DNA of 64,000 nucleotides from assembly GCF_002262885.1 (NCBI RefSeq), contig NZ_NKYF01000028.1:61968-125967 (forward strand), written 5' to 3'. Shown here in pieces: positions 16,192 through 24,737 of the stretch (position 1 is its first letter; every line of letters begins with the position of its first letter). The position numbers were made by a program, and so were the translations under genes. This DNA is from Pseudonocardia sp. MH-G8. GTDB lineage: Bacteria > Actinomycetota > Actinomycetes > Mycobacteriales > Pseudonocardiaceae. A model generated the notes under the pieces. It worked only from the letters and a program-made list of their open reading frames with translations, did no database searches and was not told the origin of the DNA.

Positions 16192-16946
16192 ATGACGACC
16201 TCGCCCACCGCGTCCGGGGCCTCGCCGCGCTCGGGGTTGGACTGCGTGTAGGTGCCGGCCTTGAAGTACCAGCCCTCGCCCGCCAGCGGGACCTCGCCCG
16301 CCACCTGACCGTTGTAGGCGACCTCCACCCGCCCGTCGGCCGCGGTGATGCGCACCTCGAAGGGCGTGCCCAGGCGGTAGCCCGGGTCGAGGGTGAACTC
16401 GCCCTCCCCGTCGTCGTACTCGACGAACAGGTGCGAACCCTCCAGGCGGACCATGACGACGTCGTCCTCCGCGTCGTGGATCTGCGCGGCGACGACGTGC
16501 GGCTTGACCTCGGGCAGCTTGGTGATCGCCTCGCGGACGGTCATCGTGTGGGTCCCGGCCCGGTTGGACCAGGACGCCAGCTCGCCGTCGTCCAGTTCCC
16601 GCAGCTCCGCGCGGGGGTAGCTGCTGCCCTCGGTGGTGACCCCGCCTGCGGGAGCGGTGAACACCACCCCGTCGAGGGTGTCGTTGAGGCGGAACCAGTC
16701 GCCGCTGAACGAGAGCAGGTCGGGTGGGTGCAGCTCGTCCGGCTCGCCTTCCGGGCCGGTGGGGAGCGTCAGCTTCCAGCTCGTGAGGTCCAGCACGGCG
16801 CCGGGCGCCGTCGGGGGGCCAGGAGGGGGCGGGGCCGGGACGGGTTCGGGCGCCGCGCAGGCGACGCCGCAGGCGAGCGCCAGCACGGCCGTGATCAGCA
16901 GCGGCCGGTGCGCGGTGGGTCGACGTCTCGCGGTCCGACGGTCCAC
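16161..16946 (-). CDS. Secreted polysaccharide lyase family 7 (alginate lyase)
   Basis: About 261 aa from the GTG at 16946 (AAAGGTGA upstream). A basic start and hydrophobic stretch (LLITAVLALACGVACA) form a signal peptide, followed by a Pro-rich linker. The catalytic domain begins LDLTSWKLTLPTG and has the three PL7 motifs: PRAELREL (RxEL), AAQIHD (QIH) and YFKAGTYTQ (YxKAGxYxQ). PL7 enzymes cleave alginate by beta-elimination; Ile in QIH usually goes with activity on polyguluronate or mixed chains. A longer in-frame reading to 17069 is possible but lacks a signal-like start. Confidence 0.92.
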   Translation of the reverse strand: MDRRTARRRPTAHRPLLITAVLALACGVACAAPEPVPAPPPPGPPTAPGAVLDLTSWKLTLPTGPEGEPDELHPPDLLSFSGDWFRLNDTLDGVVFTAPAGGVTTEGSSYPRAELRELDDGELASWSNRAGTHTMTVREAITKLPEVKPHVVAAQIHDAEDDVVMVRLEGSHLFVEYDDGEGEFTLDPGYRLGTPFEVRITAADGRVEVAYNGQVAGEVPLAGEGWYFKAGTYTQSNPERGEAPDAVGEVVIYALDVTHTP

Positions 16947-17124
16947 GCCGTCACCTTTCCGATCATCGGACCGCGGGGCCTCGCGTTCGTGACAACGCGA
17001 ACCGTAGCGGCGGGTGAGCGAAGCGTAGCCAGCCGGCGGGCTGGGGACCGGTCCGTCGGCGGGAGGCACCCGGACGGGCGACGTGGGGCCGCCCTGTCTG
17101 CCGGTGGCGAAACCCGTTCGCGTA

Positions 17125-17140
17125 GTGAGTGCGGACTCAT
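17125..17140. promoter_or_regulatory. Candidate TetR operator
   Basis: GTGAGT-GCGG-ACTCAT, an inverted repeat with five of six arm bases matching, 13 bp before the TetR start and overlapping its promoter. Position and form suit autoregulation by the TetR product. Confidence 0.5.
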
Positions 17141-17152
17141 TACTCTGCGCGG

Positions 17153-17791
17153 GTGGTCACCTCCGGTCGGCGCGCTCCCCGCATGGCGCCCGGGGAACGT
17201 CGTGCGGCGATCGTCGCGGCGACGCTGCCGCTGGTCCGGCAGCACGGTGTCGAGGTCACCACACGGCAGATCGCCGAGGCCGCGGGCGTCGCGGAGGGCA
17301 CGCTGTTCCGCGTCTTCCCGGACAAGGATTCGCTGGTCCAGGCCGCGGTCGCGGAGGCGTTCGATCCGGCGCCCACGCTGCGGGAGCTGGCGGCGATCGA
17401 TCGCTCCCTCCCGCTGCGGGACCGGCTGACGGAGGCGGTCGTGGTGTTGCAGCGGCGCCTGTCGGAGGTCTTCGGCCTGCTCCACGCGCTGGGCTGGGCC
17501 GGCCCTCCGGACCGGATGCGACAGCCCCCGTCATCGGGGATCAACGACGGGTTCCGCGCCGCGGTCGTCGACATCGTCGGCCCGGACGCGCACGCGCTGC
17601 GGGTGCCGGCGGCCGAGCTGGCGCACGTGCTGCGCCTGCTCGCGTTCTCCGGGACCCACCCGATGATCGCCGACGGCCGCCCGCTCGACGCACCGCAGAT
17701 CGTCGCGATCCTGCTCGACGGCCTGCTCGCTCCCACCACCGCCACCACGGCTCGCACCACCACAGCGGAAACGAAGGACCCCCGATGCTGA
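17153..17791 (+). CDS. TetR family transcriptional regulator
   Basis: About 212 aa from the GTG at 17153; an upstream GTG at 17129 lies inside the palindrome and is less likely. The DNA-binding domain covers residues 12-58 (RRAAIVAATLPLVRQHGVEV, then AEAAGVAEGTLFRVFPDK). The C-terminal ligand domain is unassigned. Its last 7 bp overlap the first of two ABC exporter genes, so it is co-transcribed with them and probably represses the operon until the exported compound binds. Confidence 0.92.
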   Translation: MVTSGRRAPRMAPGERRAAIVAATLPLVRQHGVEVTTRQIAEAAGVAEGTLFRVFPDKDSLVQAAVAEAFDPAPTLRELAAIDRSLPLRDRLTEAVVVLQRRLSEVFGLLHALGWAGPPDRMRQPPSSGINDGFRAAVVDIVGPDAHALRVPAAELAHVLRLLAFSGTHPMIADGRPLDAPQIVAILLDGLLAPTTATTARTTTAETKDPRC

Positions 17792-19518
17792 TCCGCCTGT
17801 TGCGGGCGAACCTGCGCCCCTACGCCCGGCCGTTGCTGCTGGTGGTGCTGCTGCAGTTCGCCGGGACGATGGCCTCGCTCTACCTGCCGAGCCTGAACGC
17901 CGACATCATCGACCGCGGCATCGCCCGCGGCGACACCGGCTACATCATGTCCGTCGGCGGCTGGATGCTGCTGGTCACGCTCGTGCAGATCGTCTGCTCG
18001 ATCGCCGCGGTCTACCTCGGTGCGCGCATCGCGATGGGGTTCGGGCGCGACGTGCGCGCAGCGCTGTTCCACCGGGTCGGGGAGTTCTCCGTGCGGGAGG
18101 TCAACAGCTTCGGCGCCCCGTCGTTGATCACCCGCGGCACCAACGACGTGCAGCAGGTGCAGATGCTCGTGCTGCTGTCCTGCACGATGCTGGTGACGGC
18201 GCCGATCATGTGCTTCGGCGGTGTGGTGATGGCGCTGCAGGAGGACGTGCAGCTGTCCTGGCTGATGCTCGTGTGCGTCCCGGTGCTGGTGCTCGGCGTG
18301 GGCGCGGTGATCCTGCGGATGGTGCCGGGGTTCCGGGTGATGCAGACCCGCATCGACGAGGTCAACCGCGTGCTGCGCGAGCAGATCACCGGCATCCGCG
18401 TCGTGCGCGCGTTCGTGCGGGAGCCGCAGGAGACCGCGCGGTTCGAGGGCGCGAACGCCGCGCTCACCGACGTGGCCACGCACGTCGGGCGGCTGATGGC
18501 GATGGTCTTCCCGATCGTGATGCTCGTGCTGAACCTGTCGAGCGTGGCCGTGCTGTGGTTCGGCGCCGCCCGGATCGACGCCGGGCAGATGCAGATCGGC
18601 GCGCTGACGGCGTTCCTCGCCTACCTGATCCAGATCCTGATGGCCGTCATGATGGCCACGTTCATGGTGATCATGATCCCGCGAGCGGCGGTGTGCGCGG
18701 AGCGGATCACCGAGGTGCTGGACACGGAGTCGTCGGTGGCCCCGCCCGCCCGGCCGGTCACCCCGGCCGAGGCCACCGGCGTGCTCGCACTGCGGGGCGC
18801 CGGCTTCTCCTACCCGGGCGCCGACTCCCCGGTGCTGCGGGACGTGACGCTCACGGCGACGCCCGGCACGACCACGGCGATCATCGGCAGCACCGGCGCG
18901 GGCAAGACCACGCTGCTCGGGCTGGTGCCGCGGCTGTTCGACGCCACGGCGGGCGAGGTGGCGGTGGACGGCGTCGACGTGCGCGAGCTGGACCCCGAGT
19001 ACCTGTGGAGCCGGGTGGGCATCGTGCCGCAGCGGCCCTACCTGTTCTCCGGCACGGTGGCGAGCAACCTGCGCTACGGCAACCCCGACGCCACGGACGC
19101 GCAGCTGTGGCAGGCGCTGGAGGTGGCGCAGGCCGCCGAGTTCGTGCGCGCGATGCCCGAGGGCCTCGAGACCCCGATCGCCCAGGGCGGCACCAGCGTC
19201 TCCGGCGGCCAGCGCCAGCGCCTCGCGATCGCGCGGGTGCTGGTCCGGCAACCGCAGATCTACCTGTTCGACGACTCGTTCTCGGCGCTCGACCTGGCCA
19301 CCGACGCGCGGCTGCGCGCGGCGCTGCGACCGGTCACCGCCACGGCCACGGTGCTCGTCGTCGGTCAGCGCGTCGCCAGCATCCGCGACGCCGACCAGAT
19401 CGTCGTGCTCGAGGACGGCGCGGTCGTCGGGATCGGGGACCACCACGAGCTGCTGGCCACCTGCCCCACCTACGTCGAGATCGTCGAGTCCCAGTTCAGC
19501 GCGGAGGAAGTGGCATGA
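17785..19518 (+). CDS. ABC exporter subunit with degenerate ATP site
   Basis: A 577-aa type IV ABC half-transporter: six membrane helices in residues 1-310, then a nucleotide-binding domain. Walker A is GSTGAGKTT, the signature is SVSGGQRQRL (canonical), but Walker B reads IYLFDDSFSALD, with Asp in place of the catalytic Glu. This is the pattern of the non-catalytic half of heterodimeric exporters (YheI-like, or Rv1273c-like in mycobacteria). It overlaps the TetR gene by 7 bp and the partner gene by 4 bp (ATGA). The complex probably exports lipophilic drugs or a lipid. Confidence 0.92.
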   Translation: MLIRLLRANLRPYARPLLLVVLLQFAGTMASLYLPSLNADIIDRGIARGDTGYIMSVGGWMLLVTLVQIVCSIAAVYLGARIAMGFGRDVRAALFHRVGEFSVREVNSFGAPSLITRGTNDVQQVQMLVLLSCTMLVTAPIMCFGGVVMALQEDVQLSWLMLVCVPVLVLGVGAVILRMVPGFRVMQTRIDEVNRVLREQITGIRVVRAFVREPQETARFEGANAALTDVATHVGRLMAMVFPIVMLVLNLSSVAVLWFGAARIDAGQMQIGALTAFLAYLIQILMAVMMATFMVIMIPRAAVCAERITEVLDTESSVAPPARPVTPAEATGVLALRGAGFSYPGADSPVLRDVTLTATPGTTTAIIGSTGAGKTTLLGLVPRLFDATAGEVAVDGVDVRELDPEYLWSRVGIVPQRPYLFSGTVASNLRYGNPDATDAQLWQALEVAQAAEFVRAMPEGLETPIAQGGTSVSGGQRQRLAIARVLVRQPQIYLFDDSFSALDLATDARLRAALRPVTATATVLVVGQRVASIRDADQIVVLEDGAVVGIGDHHELLATCPTYVEIVESQFSAEEVA

Positions 19519-21488
19519 CCCGCCCGGGTGAGACCAACCGCGCGGCGCGCGAGATGACCAACGCCCGCCGTGACGGCCCCGGCTGGGGGTCGATGGGCAT
19601 GCCGGCGGAGAAGTCGATGGATTTCGGCCCGTCGGCACGACGGCTGCTGGGGCGGCTGGGCCCCGAGCGGCTCGGCGTGCTCGCGGTGGTCGTCCTCGGC
19701 GTGATCAGCGTGGCGCTCAACGTGATCGGGCCGCTCGTGCTCGGCTACGCCACCGACGTCATCTTCACCGGCGTGATCGGGCGCGGGCTGCCGACCGGCA
19801 GCTCCGCCCAGGAGGCCGCGGACGCGGCGCGGGCGGCAGGCGACGAGACGTTCGCGAACGTGATCGAGGGCGCAGGCGCCGTGCCGGGCGTGGGCATCGA
19901 CTTCGACCTGCTCGCCCGCGTGCTGCTCGGGGTGGTGGCGATCTACGTGGCCGCCTCGCTGTTCGGGTGGGCGCAGGGTTGGCTGCTCAACGGCGTCGTG
20001 CAGCGCACGATCTTCGCGCTGCGCCGCGACGTCGAGGACAAGATCAACCGGATGCCGCTGCGCTACTTCGACCGCCAGCCCCGCGGCGAGGTGCTCAGCC
20101 GCGTCACCAACGACATCGACAACATCTCCCAGAGCCTGCAGCAGACCATGAGCCAGCTGCTCACGTCGCTGCTGACGGTGGTGGGCGTCGTGGTGATGAT
20201 GCTGGTGCTCTCCCCGCTGCTCGCGCTGGTGGCGCTCGTGACGATCCCGGTGTCGCTGCTGGTCACGAAGGCGATCGCGGCGCGCTCGCAGAAGCAGTTC
20301 GTGGCCCAGTGGCGCCACACCGGTGCGCTCAACGCGCACATCGAGGAGGCGTTCACCGGGCACGAGCTGGTGCGCGTGTTCGGGCGGCGCCGCGAGGTGG
20401 AGGCGGAGTTCGCCGCCCGCAACGACCGCCTGTTCGACGCGAGCTACCGGGCGCAGTTCATCTCCGGGATCATCATGCCGTCGATGATGTTCATCGGGAA
20501 CCTGAACTACGTGCTCGTGGCCGTGGTGGGCGGGCTGCGGGTGGCGTCGGGTGCGATGAGCCTCGGCGAGGTGCAGGCGTTCATCCAGTACTCCCGCCAG
20601 TTCACCCAGCCGCTCACACAGCTGGCGTCGATGGTGAACCTGCTGCAGTCCGGGGTGGCGTCGGCCGAGCGGGTGTTCGAACTGCTCGACGCGGAGGAGC
20701 AGTTGCCCGACCCGGCGCGGCCCGTGGTGCCGCAGGATCGGTGCGGGCGCGTGGTGTTCGGATCCGTCGCGTTCCGGTACCAGCCCGACGAGCCGCTGAT
20801 CGAGGACCTCTCGCTCACGGCCGAGCCCGGGCAGACGGTCGCGATCGTCGGGCCCACCGGAGCAGGCAAGACCACGCTCGTCAACCTGGTCATGCGGTTC
20901 TACGAGCTCGATGCCGGCCGCATCACCCTCGACGGCGTGGACACGGCCGCGATGGATCGCGCCACGCTGCGTTCGGGCATCGGGATGGTGCTGCAGGACA
21001 CGTGGCTGTTCGGCGGCACGATCCGCGAGAACATCCGCTACGGCGACCCGGCCGCCACCGACGAGCAGGTGATCGCGGCGGCCCGGGCCACCTACGTCGA
21101 CCGGTTCGTGCGCAGCCTGCCCCTCGGCTACGACACCGTGATCGACGACGAGGGTTCCAACGTCAGCGCGGGAGAGAAGCAGCTGATCACGATCGCGCGG
21201 GCCTTCCTCGCCGACCCCACGCTGCTCATCCTCGACGAGGCCACCAGCTCCGTCGACACGCGCACCGAGCTGCTGGTGCAGCACGCGATGGCGGCGCTGC
21301 GCACCGACCGCACCAGCTTCGTGATCGCCCACCGCCTCTCGACGATCCGCGACGCCGACCTGATCCTGGTGATGGAGGCCGGCCGGATCGTGGAGCAAGG
21401 CACCCACGAGCAGCTCCTGGCGGCGCAGGGTGCCTACGCTGCGCTGTACGAGAGCCAGTTCGCCGGAGCCGCGTCCGCGGTCGACTGA
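19515..21488 (+). CDS. ABC exporter subunit with canonical catalytic Glu
   Basis: A 657-aa ABC half-transporter with a ~35-residue N-terminal extension, six membrane helices interrupted by an insertion (about residues 85-125), and an ATPase domain. Walker A is GPTGAGKTT, Walker B LLILDEATSSVD with Glu present, but the signature is degenerate (SNVSAGEKQLI). With the partner at 17785 this makes one consensus site (this Walker B plus the partner's SGGQ) and one degenerate site, as expected for an asymmetric heterodimeric exporter (YheH-like). GGAGG lies before its ATG. Confidence 0.92.
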   Translation: MTRPGETNRAAREMTNARRDGPGWGSMGMPAEKSMDFGPSARRLLGRLGPERLGVLAVVVLGVISVALNVIGPLVLGYATDVIFTGVIGRGLPTGSSAQEAADAARAAGDETFANVIEGAGAVPGVGIDFDLLARVLLGVVAIYVAASLFGWAQGWLLNGVVQRTIFALRRDVEDKINRMPLRYFDRQPRGEVLSRVTNDIDNISQSLQQTMSQLLTSLLTVVGVVVMMLVLSPLLALVALVTIPVSLLVTKAIAARSQKQFVAQWRHTGALNAHIEEAFTGHELVRVFGRRREVEAEFAARNDRLFDASYRAQFISGIIMPSMMFIGNLNYVLVAVVGGLRVASGAMSLGEVQAFIQYSRQFTQPLTQLASMVNLLQSGVASAERVFELLDAEEQLPDPARPVVPQDRCGRVVFGSVAFRYQPDEPLIEDLSLTAEPGQTVAIVGPTGAGKTTLVNLVMRFYELDAGRITLDGVDTAAMDRATLRSGIGMVLQDTWLFGGTIRENIRYGDPAATDEQVIAAARATYVDRFVRSLPLGYDTVIDDEGSNVSAGEKQLITIARAFLADPTLLILDEATSSVDTRTELLVQHAMAALRTDRTSFVIAHRLSTIRDADLILVMEAGRIVEQGTHEQLLAAQGAYAALYESQFAGAASAVD

Positions 21489-21494
21489 CCCGGG

Positions 21495-23057
21495 TCAGTC
21501 GTCGAGGCGGCGGCGCAGGGCGGCGACGAGGGCGGCGCGGTTCGACGCGTCCAGCTTCTGGCGGAGCCGGGCCACGTGCTGCTCGACCGTCTTCGGCGAG
21601 ATGTAGAGCTTGGCCCCGATCTGCTTGTGGGTGAGGCCGTCGATGACGAGGGCGCCGATCTCGCGCTCCCGATCGGACAGCTCGTCGCCCACGGTGCGCC
21701 GCCGGGCACCTGCCTGCGCGCACACCCGGCGTGCCTGGCCGAGCAGCGCTTTCGCCGACATGGGGTCGATCGCGCGTGCGGCGGCGGTGCTGCAGAGGGC
21801 GGCCGCCTCCTGGTGGTGGCCCGCCGCGGCCAGCCGGGTGGCGGCGCGCGCGACGGCCGGGGCCGACGCGCAGCCGGTGAGGACGGCGCCCCACGTGGAC
21901 GCCGCCTCCGCACGCAGGGCGACGCCCGGGTGGTCGCTCGCCAGCGATGTGAGGGTCCGCGCGGCGTCGGCGACCACGGCCGCTGCCCCGGGGGCAGGCC
22001 GTTCGGCAGCGGGGGCCGGGCCGCGGGCCGTGACGGCGCGCTCCAGGTTCCACCACGCTTCCGAGGCGACGGCCCACCAGGGCGACCCGGCGCGCGTGAC
22101 GGTGGCGTGCATCGCCTCGCCGATGGCGTCGCCGTCGGCGAGCGAGCCCGTGGCGGCGGCGGTGGCGAGCTCGCCCCACGCGTCGAGCAGCAGGATCTCG
22201 ATGTCGGCGCCCGCGATCACCGGCGCGACCCGGTGCCAGGTCGTGGTGATCACCCGCTCGTCACCGGACCGGCGCGCCAGCCCGGCGGTGACCGCGGCGG
22301 CGAGCACCGCGTCCCGGCGCAGGACCGGGGCCCCGCCCACCGCGGTCAGCGCCGCGCGGGCGGCGGTGAGCCGTCCGGTGCGCAGGTCGAGCCAGCCGGC
22401 GAGCAGGCGGTGCCGGCCGTACCAGGGGCGGTCGGGACGGTCGGGGTGGCCGAGCATCGCCTGTGCGGACCGCGCGTCGCCGCCTGCCGCGATGACCACC
22501 GCGGCGAGGTCGTCCCAGCGGTCGGAGGCCAACGGGTCGGGCGGCACCGCGGTCGTGGCCAGCCCGGCGAGCCGGCGGCCCGCCCCGTCGATCTCGCCCT
22601 TCACCGCCTCGATCGTGGCCTCCACGCCGTCCAGCAGCACGATGAGGCCGCGGGGCGCGGGCTCCGGGACGCACGCGTGGGCCGCGGCCAGGTCCCGGAC
22701 CGCGGCGTCGACGTCCCCCGCGAGTGCGGCCGTCAACCCGGCCCTCCCGGCGGCCAGGGCACTGCGTGTGCTGGTGAGGGTCCGGGCCAGCACCCGCCAC
22801 CGACGGGCGGCGTCCAGCAGCGCGCCGTCCGCGGCGGCCACCGCGGCGGCCACGGCGGCCGCCCGGCCGTCGACGTCGCCACCGGAGGCCAGCGCCCGGT
22901 CGACGGCGTCGATCGCGACGAGCGGCTCGCCCTCGCACCAGGCCCGTTCGGCCCGGAGCACATCCGGCCCGACCTCCGGCGGGCCGTCGACGGCGGGAGA
23001 CCGGGCCACATCGGGCCCGGTGGGCGCGATGCTCTGCTGGAGTGGCCGCACGCTCAT
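21495..23057 (-). CDS. LuxR-type regulator of the Ini-like locus
   Basis: A 520-aa protein with a C-terminal LuxR helix-turn-helix (residues ~452-515: ELSDREREIGALVIDGLTHK, then SPKTVEQHVARLRQKLD). The preceding 440 residues are Ala-rich helical repeats resembling the TPR-like part of large LuxR regulators, without an ATPase. The ATG at 23057 is supported by GGAGG 5 bp upstream. It is last in a leftward run after IniC-like, IniA-like and IniB-like genes, so it is the likely regulator of that block. It ends 6 bp from the convergent ABC exporter gene. The signal sensed is unknown. Confidence 0.85.
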   Translation of the reverse strand: MSVRPLQQSIAPTGPDVARSPAVDGPPEVGPDVLRAERAWCEGEPLVAIDAVDRALASGGDVDGRAAAVAAAVAAADGALLDAARRWRVLARTLTSTRSALAAGRAGLTAALAGDVDAAVRDLAAAHACVPEPAPRGLIVLLDGVEATIEAVKGEIDGAGRRLAGLATTAVPPDPLASDRWDDLAAVVIAAGGDARSAQAMLGHPDRPDRPWYGRHRLLAGWLDLRTGRLTAARAALTAVGGAPVLRRDAVLAAAVTAGLARRSGDERVITTTWHRVAPVIAGADIEILLLDAWGELATAAATGSLADGDAIGEAMHATVTRAGSPWWAVASEAWWNLERAVTARGPAPAAERPAPGAAAVVADAARTLTSLASDHPGVALRAEAASTWGAVLTGCASAPAVARAATRLAAAGHHQEAAALCSTAAARAIDPMSAKALLGQARRVCAQAGARRRTVGDELSDREREIGALVIDGLTHKQIGAKLYISPKTVEQHVARLRQKLDASNRAALVAALRRRLDD

Positions 23058-23110
23058 GGTGCCTCCGAACAGTGAGGGGGCGCCCATGGTCGTGCTCCTG
23101 GGCGCCGCCG

Positions 23111-23154
23111 TACATGTCTGGGCGCACATTCGGGACTGATGGAGTACATCCGGG
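23111..23154 (-). promoter_or_regulatory. Triple repeat upstream of the LuxR gene
   Basis: On the leftward strand three similar words, CCCGGATGTA, CCCGAATGTG and CCCAGACATGTA, occur within 44 bp, 54-97 bp before the LuxR start. They could be binding sites for the LuxR product. The gap 23058-23267 (210 bp) holds no gene and probably an internal promoter. Confidence 0.3.
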
Positions 23155-23267
23155 CCTCCTCGCGCACGGCCGGTCGCCGGTTCCTGCTCGGCCTTTCGGA
23201 TCGCGTGTCCCGATCCGTCCGGTGGTGCGCTGTGGGGAGAGCCGCGAGGTCGCGACCGTGATACGCG

Positions 23268-24737
23268 CTACCGGGCGTGTTCCAGGTCGGCCAGCAGGCC
23301 TTCACACGAGCGGACGAGCACGTGGCACGCATCCGTCGCCGTCCGCCCGAACATCGGGTTCACCGCGAGCCGCCGCCACCGCTCGAGGGCTGCGAACCCC
23401 GCCCGCACCTGCTCGGCGGCCGGGGCGTCCGGGGGAAGGCCGAGCCGGGTGCCGGGCGCGGTACCGGCGTCGCCCAGCAGGAGCTCCGCCTCCTGCGCCG
23501 CGGCGCGGGGGAGGGGCACGGCGCCCGAGCGCAACGCGGCGAGCAGGCGCAGCTCGGTGAATTCGTGCGCGCCCGCGAGGAGCCGTTCGACCTCGCCGGC
23601 CAGCCGCTGGTCCCCGCGCACCACGGACTCCACGGCCAGCAACGCCGAACGCGCCTTGAGCAGGCCGCGCCGCTGCGCGAACTGGGTGGCGAGCACGCGC
23701 TGCAGCTCGCGCAGCCCGCTGCGGACCACCAGCTCGTCGGCCAGCGCAGCGGGGGTCTGCGCGCCCTGGCGGATCAGCGTGGCCGACAGCCGGATGCCGA
23801 AGATCCCGAACCGCTGCAGGAGCGCGTGCCGCACGGCGGCGGGCGGGCCGTCGGAGCCGGCGAGGAACCTGTCGACCGAGCGGAGGTCGGCGTCCAGGCG
23901 CTCGCGGGGCACACCGGCGAGCTCGGTCAGCGCCGCGTGCTCGGACTGCCGGATGGTCCGCCCGGTCTCGGCGAGCAGCCCGGCGACCGCGACGACGTTC
24001 TGGCACAGCCCGCGGACCGTCGGGTCGTTGCGGTAGCGCTGGGCGATCCCGCGTGCCGAGACCATCGCGTCCACGCGGCCGGCCCCGATCTCGTCGGCCC
24101 GCGAGATCACCGCGACCGTGTTCACCGCCGTCGCCCGGGCCACGCCCTGGTCCCGGAACGACTCGAGGAAGGACGCGTCCGCGGCGTGCAGGTGCCGCAT
24201 GAGGTAGACCACGGCGTCCGCCTCGGTGGGCGTCTCGTCGTCCGGGTCGAGGAAGGCGACCGTGCGCCGCGAGGTCGCGGTCGAGAGGGACGCGATGCCC
24301 GGTGTGTCGATCAACGTGGCGGTGCGCAGGCTCTGCGCCGGCCAGTCGACCACGAGGCGGTCCAGCTCCTCGGCGGGCGTGCCGTCCAGGTCGATCACGA
24401 GGGACCCGTCGTGGCGCCGCACGGTCAGCGGGACGGGGTCGCCGGCGGTCGGGTGCATGACGATGCGCGGCGTGAGGCCGTCGCGGTACCAGGTGACGAC
24501 ACGGGTGCACTCGCCGGCGTCGGTCGGTGCCACCCGCTCACCCACCAGCGCGTTGAGCAGGGTCGACTTGCCGGCCTTGACCTTGCCGGCGATCGCCACC
24601 CGCAGCGGCTCGTCGAGGCGTTCCAGCTGGCCGCGCAGGCGGCGGACCGTGTCGGGCTCGTCGCGGCGGGCCTCGATCGCGAGCAGCAGCACCCGCCGGG
24701 TGGCGGGGAGAAGGTCCTCCCGGGCCGGGCGGGTCAT
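23268..24737 (-). CDS. IniC-like dynamin family GTPase
   Basis: A 489-aa bacterial dynamin-like protein. GTPase motifs are Walker A GKVKAGKSTLLNAL (about residues 52-65), G3 DTPGIASLS and a weak G4 SRADEIG; the rest is helical. Order and sequence match IniC, the shorter dynamin of the mycobacterial iniBAC operon, which is induced by cell-wall inhibitors. Its ATG overlaps the stop of the IniA-like gene (ATGA), giving strict coupling. Paired dynamins usually co-assemble on membranes; a role in envelope remodelling or repair is inferred. Confidence 0.82.
   Translation of the reverse strand: MTRPAREDLLPATRRVLLLAIEARRDEPDTVRRLRGQLERLDEPLRVAIAGKVKAGKSTLLNALVGERVAPTDAGECTRVVTWYRDGLTPRIVMHPTAGDPVPLTVRRHDGSLVIDLDGTPAEELDRLVVDWPAQSLRTATLIDTPGIASLSTATSRRTVAFLDPDDETPTEADAVVYLMRHLHAADASFLESFRDQGVARATAVNTVAVISRADEIGAGRVDAMVSARGIAQRYRNDPTVRGLCQNVVAVAGLLAETGRTIRQSEHAALTELAGVPRERLDADLRSVDRFLAGSDGPPAAVRHALLQRFGIFGIRLSATLIRQGAQTPAALADELVVRSGLRELQRVLATQFAQRRGLLKARSALLAVESVVRGDQRLAGEVERLLAGAHEFTELRLLAALRSGAVPLPRAAAQEAELLLGDAGTAPGTRLGLPPDAPAAEQVRAGFAALERWRRLAVNPMFGRTATDACHVLVRSCEGLLADLEHAR

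Noticed and set aside
17140..19638. An 832-codon minus-strand frame opposite the TetR/ABC genes
   Set aside because: His/Arg/Asp-rich composition and full overlap with clear ABC exporter motifs on the plus strand mark it as a shadow.
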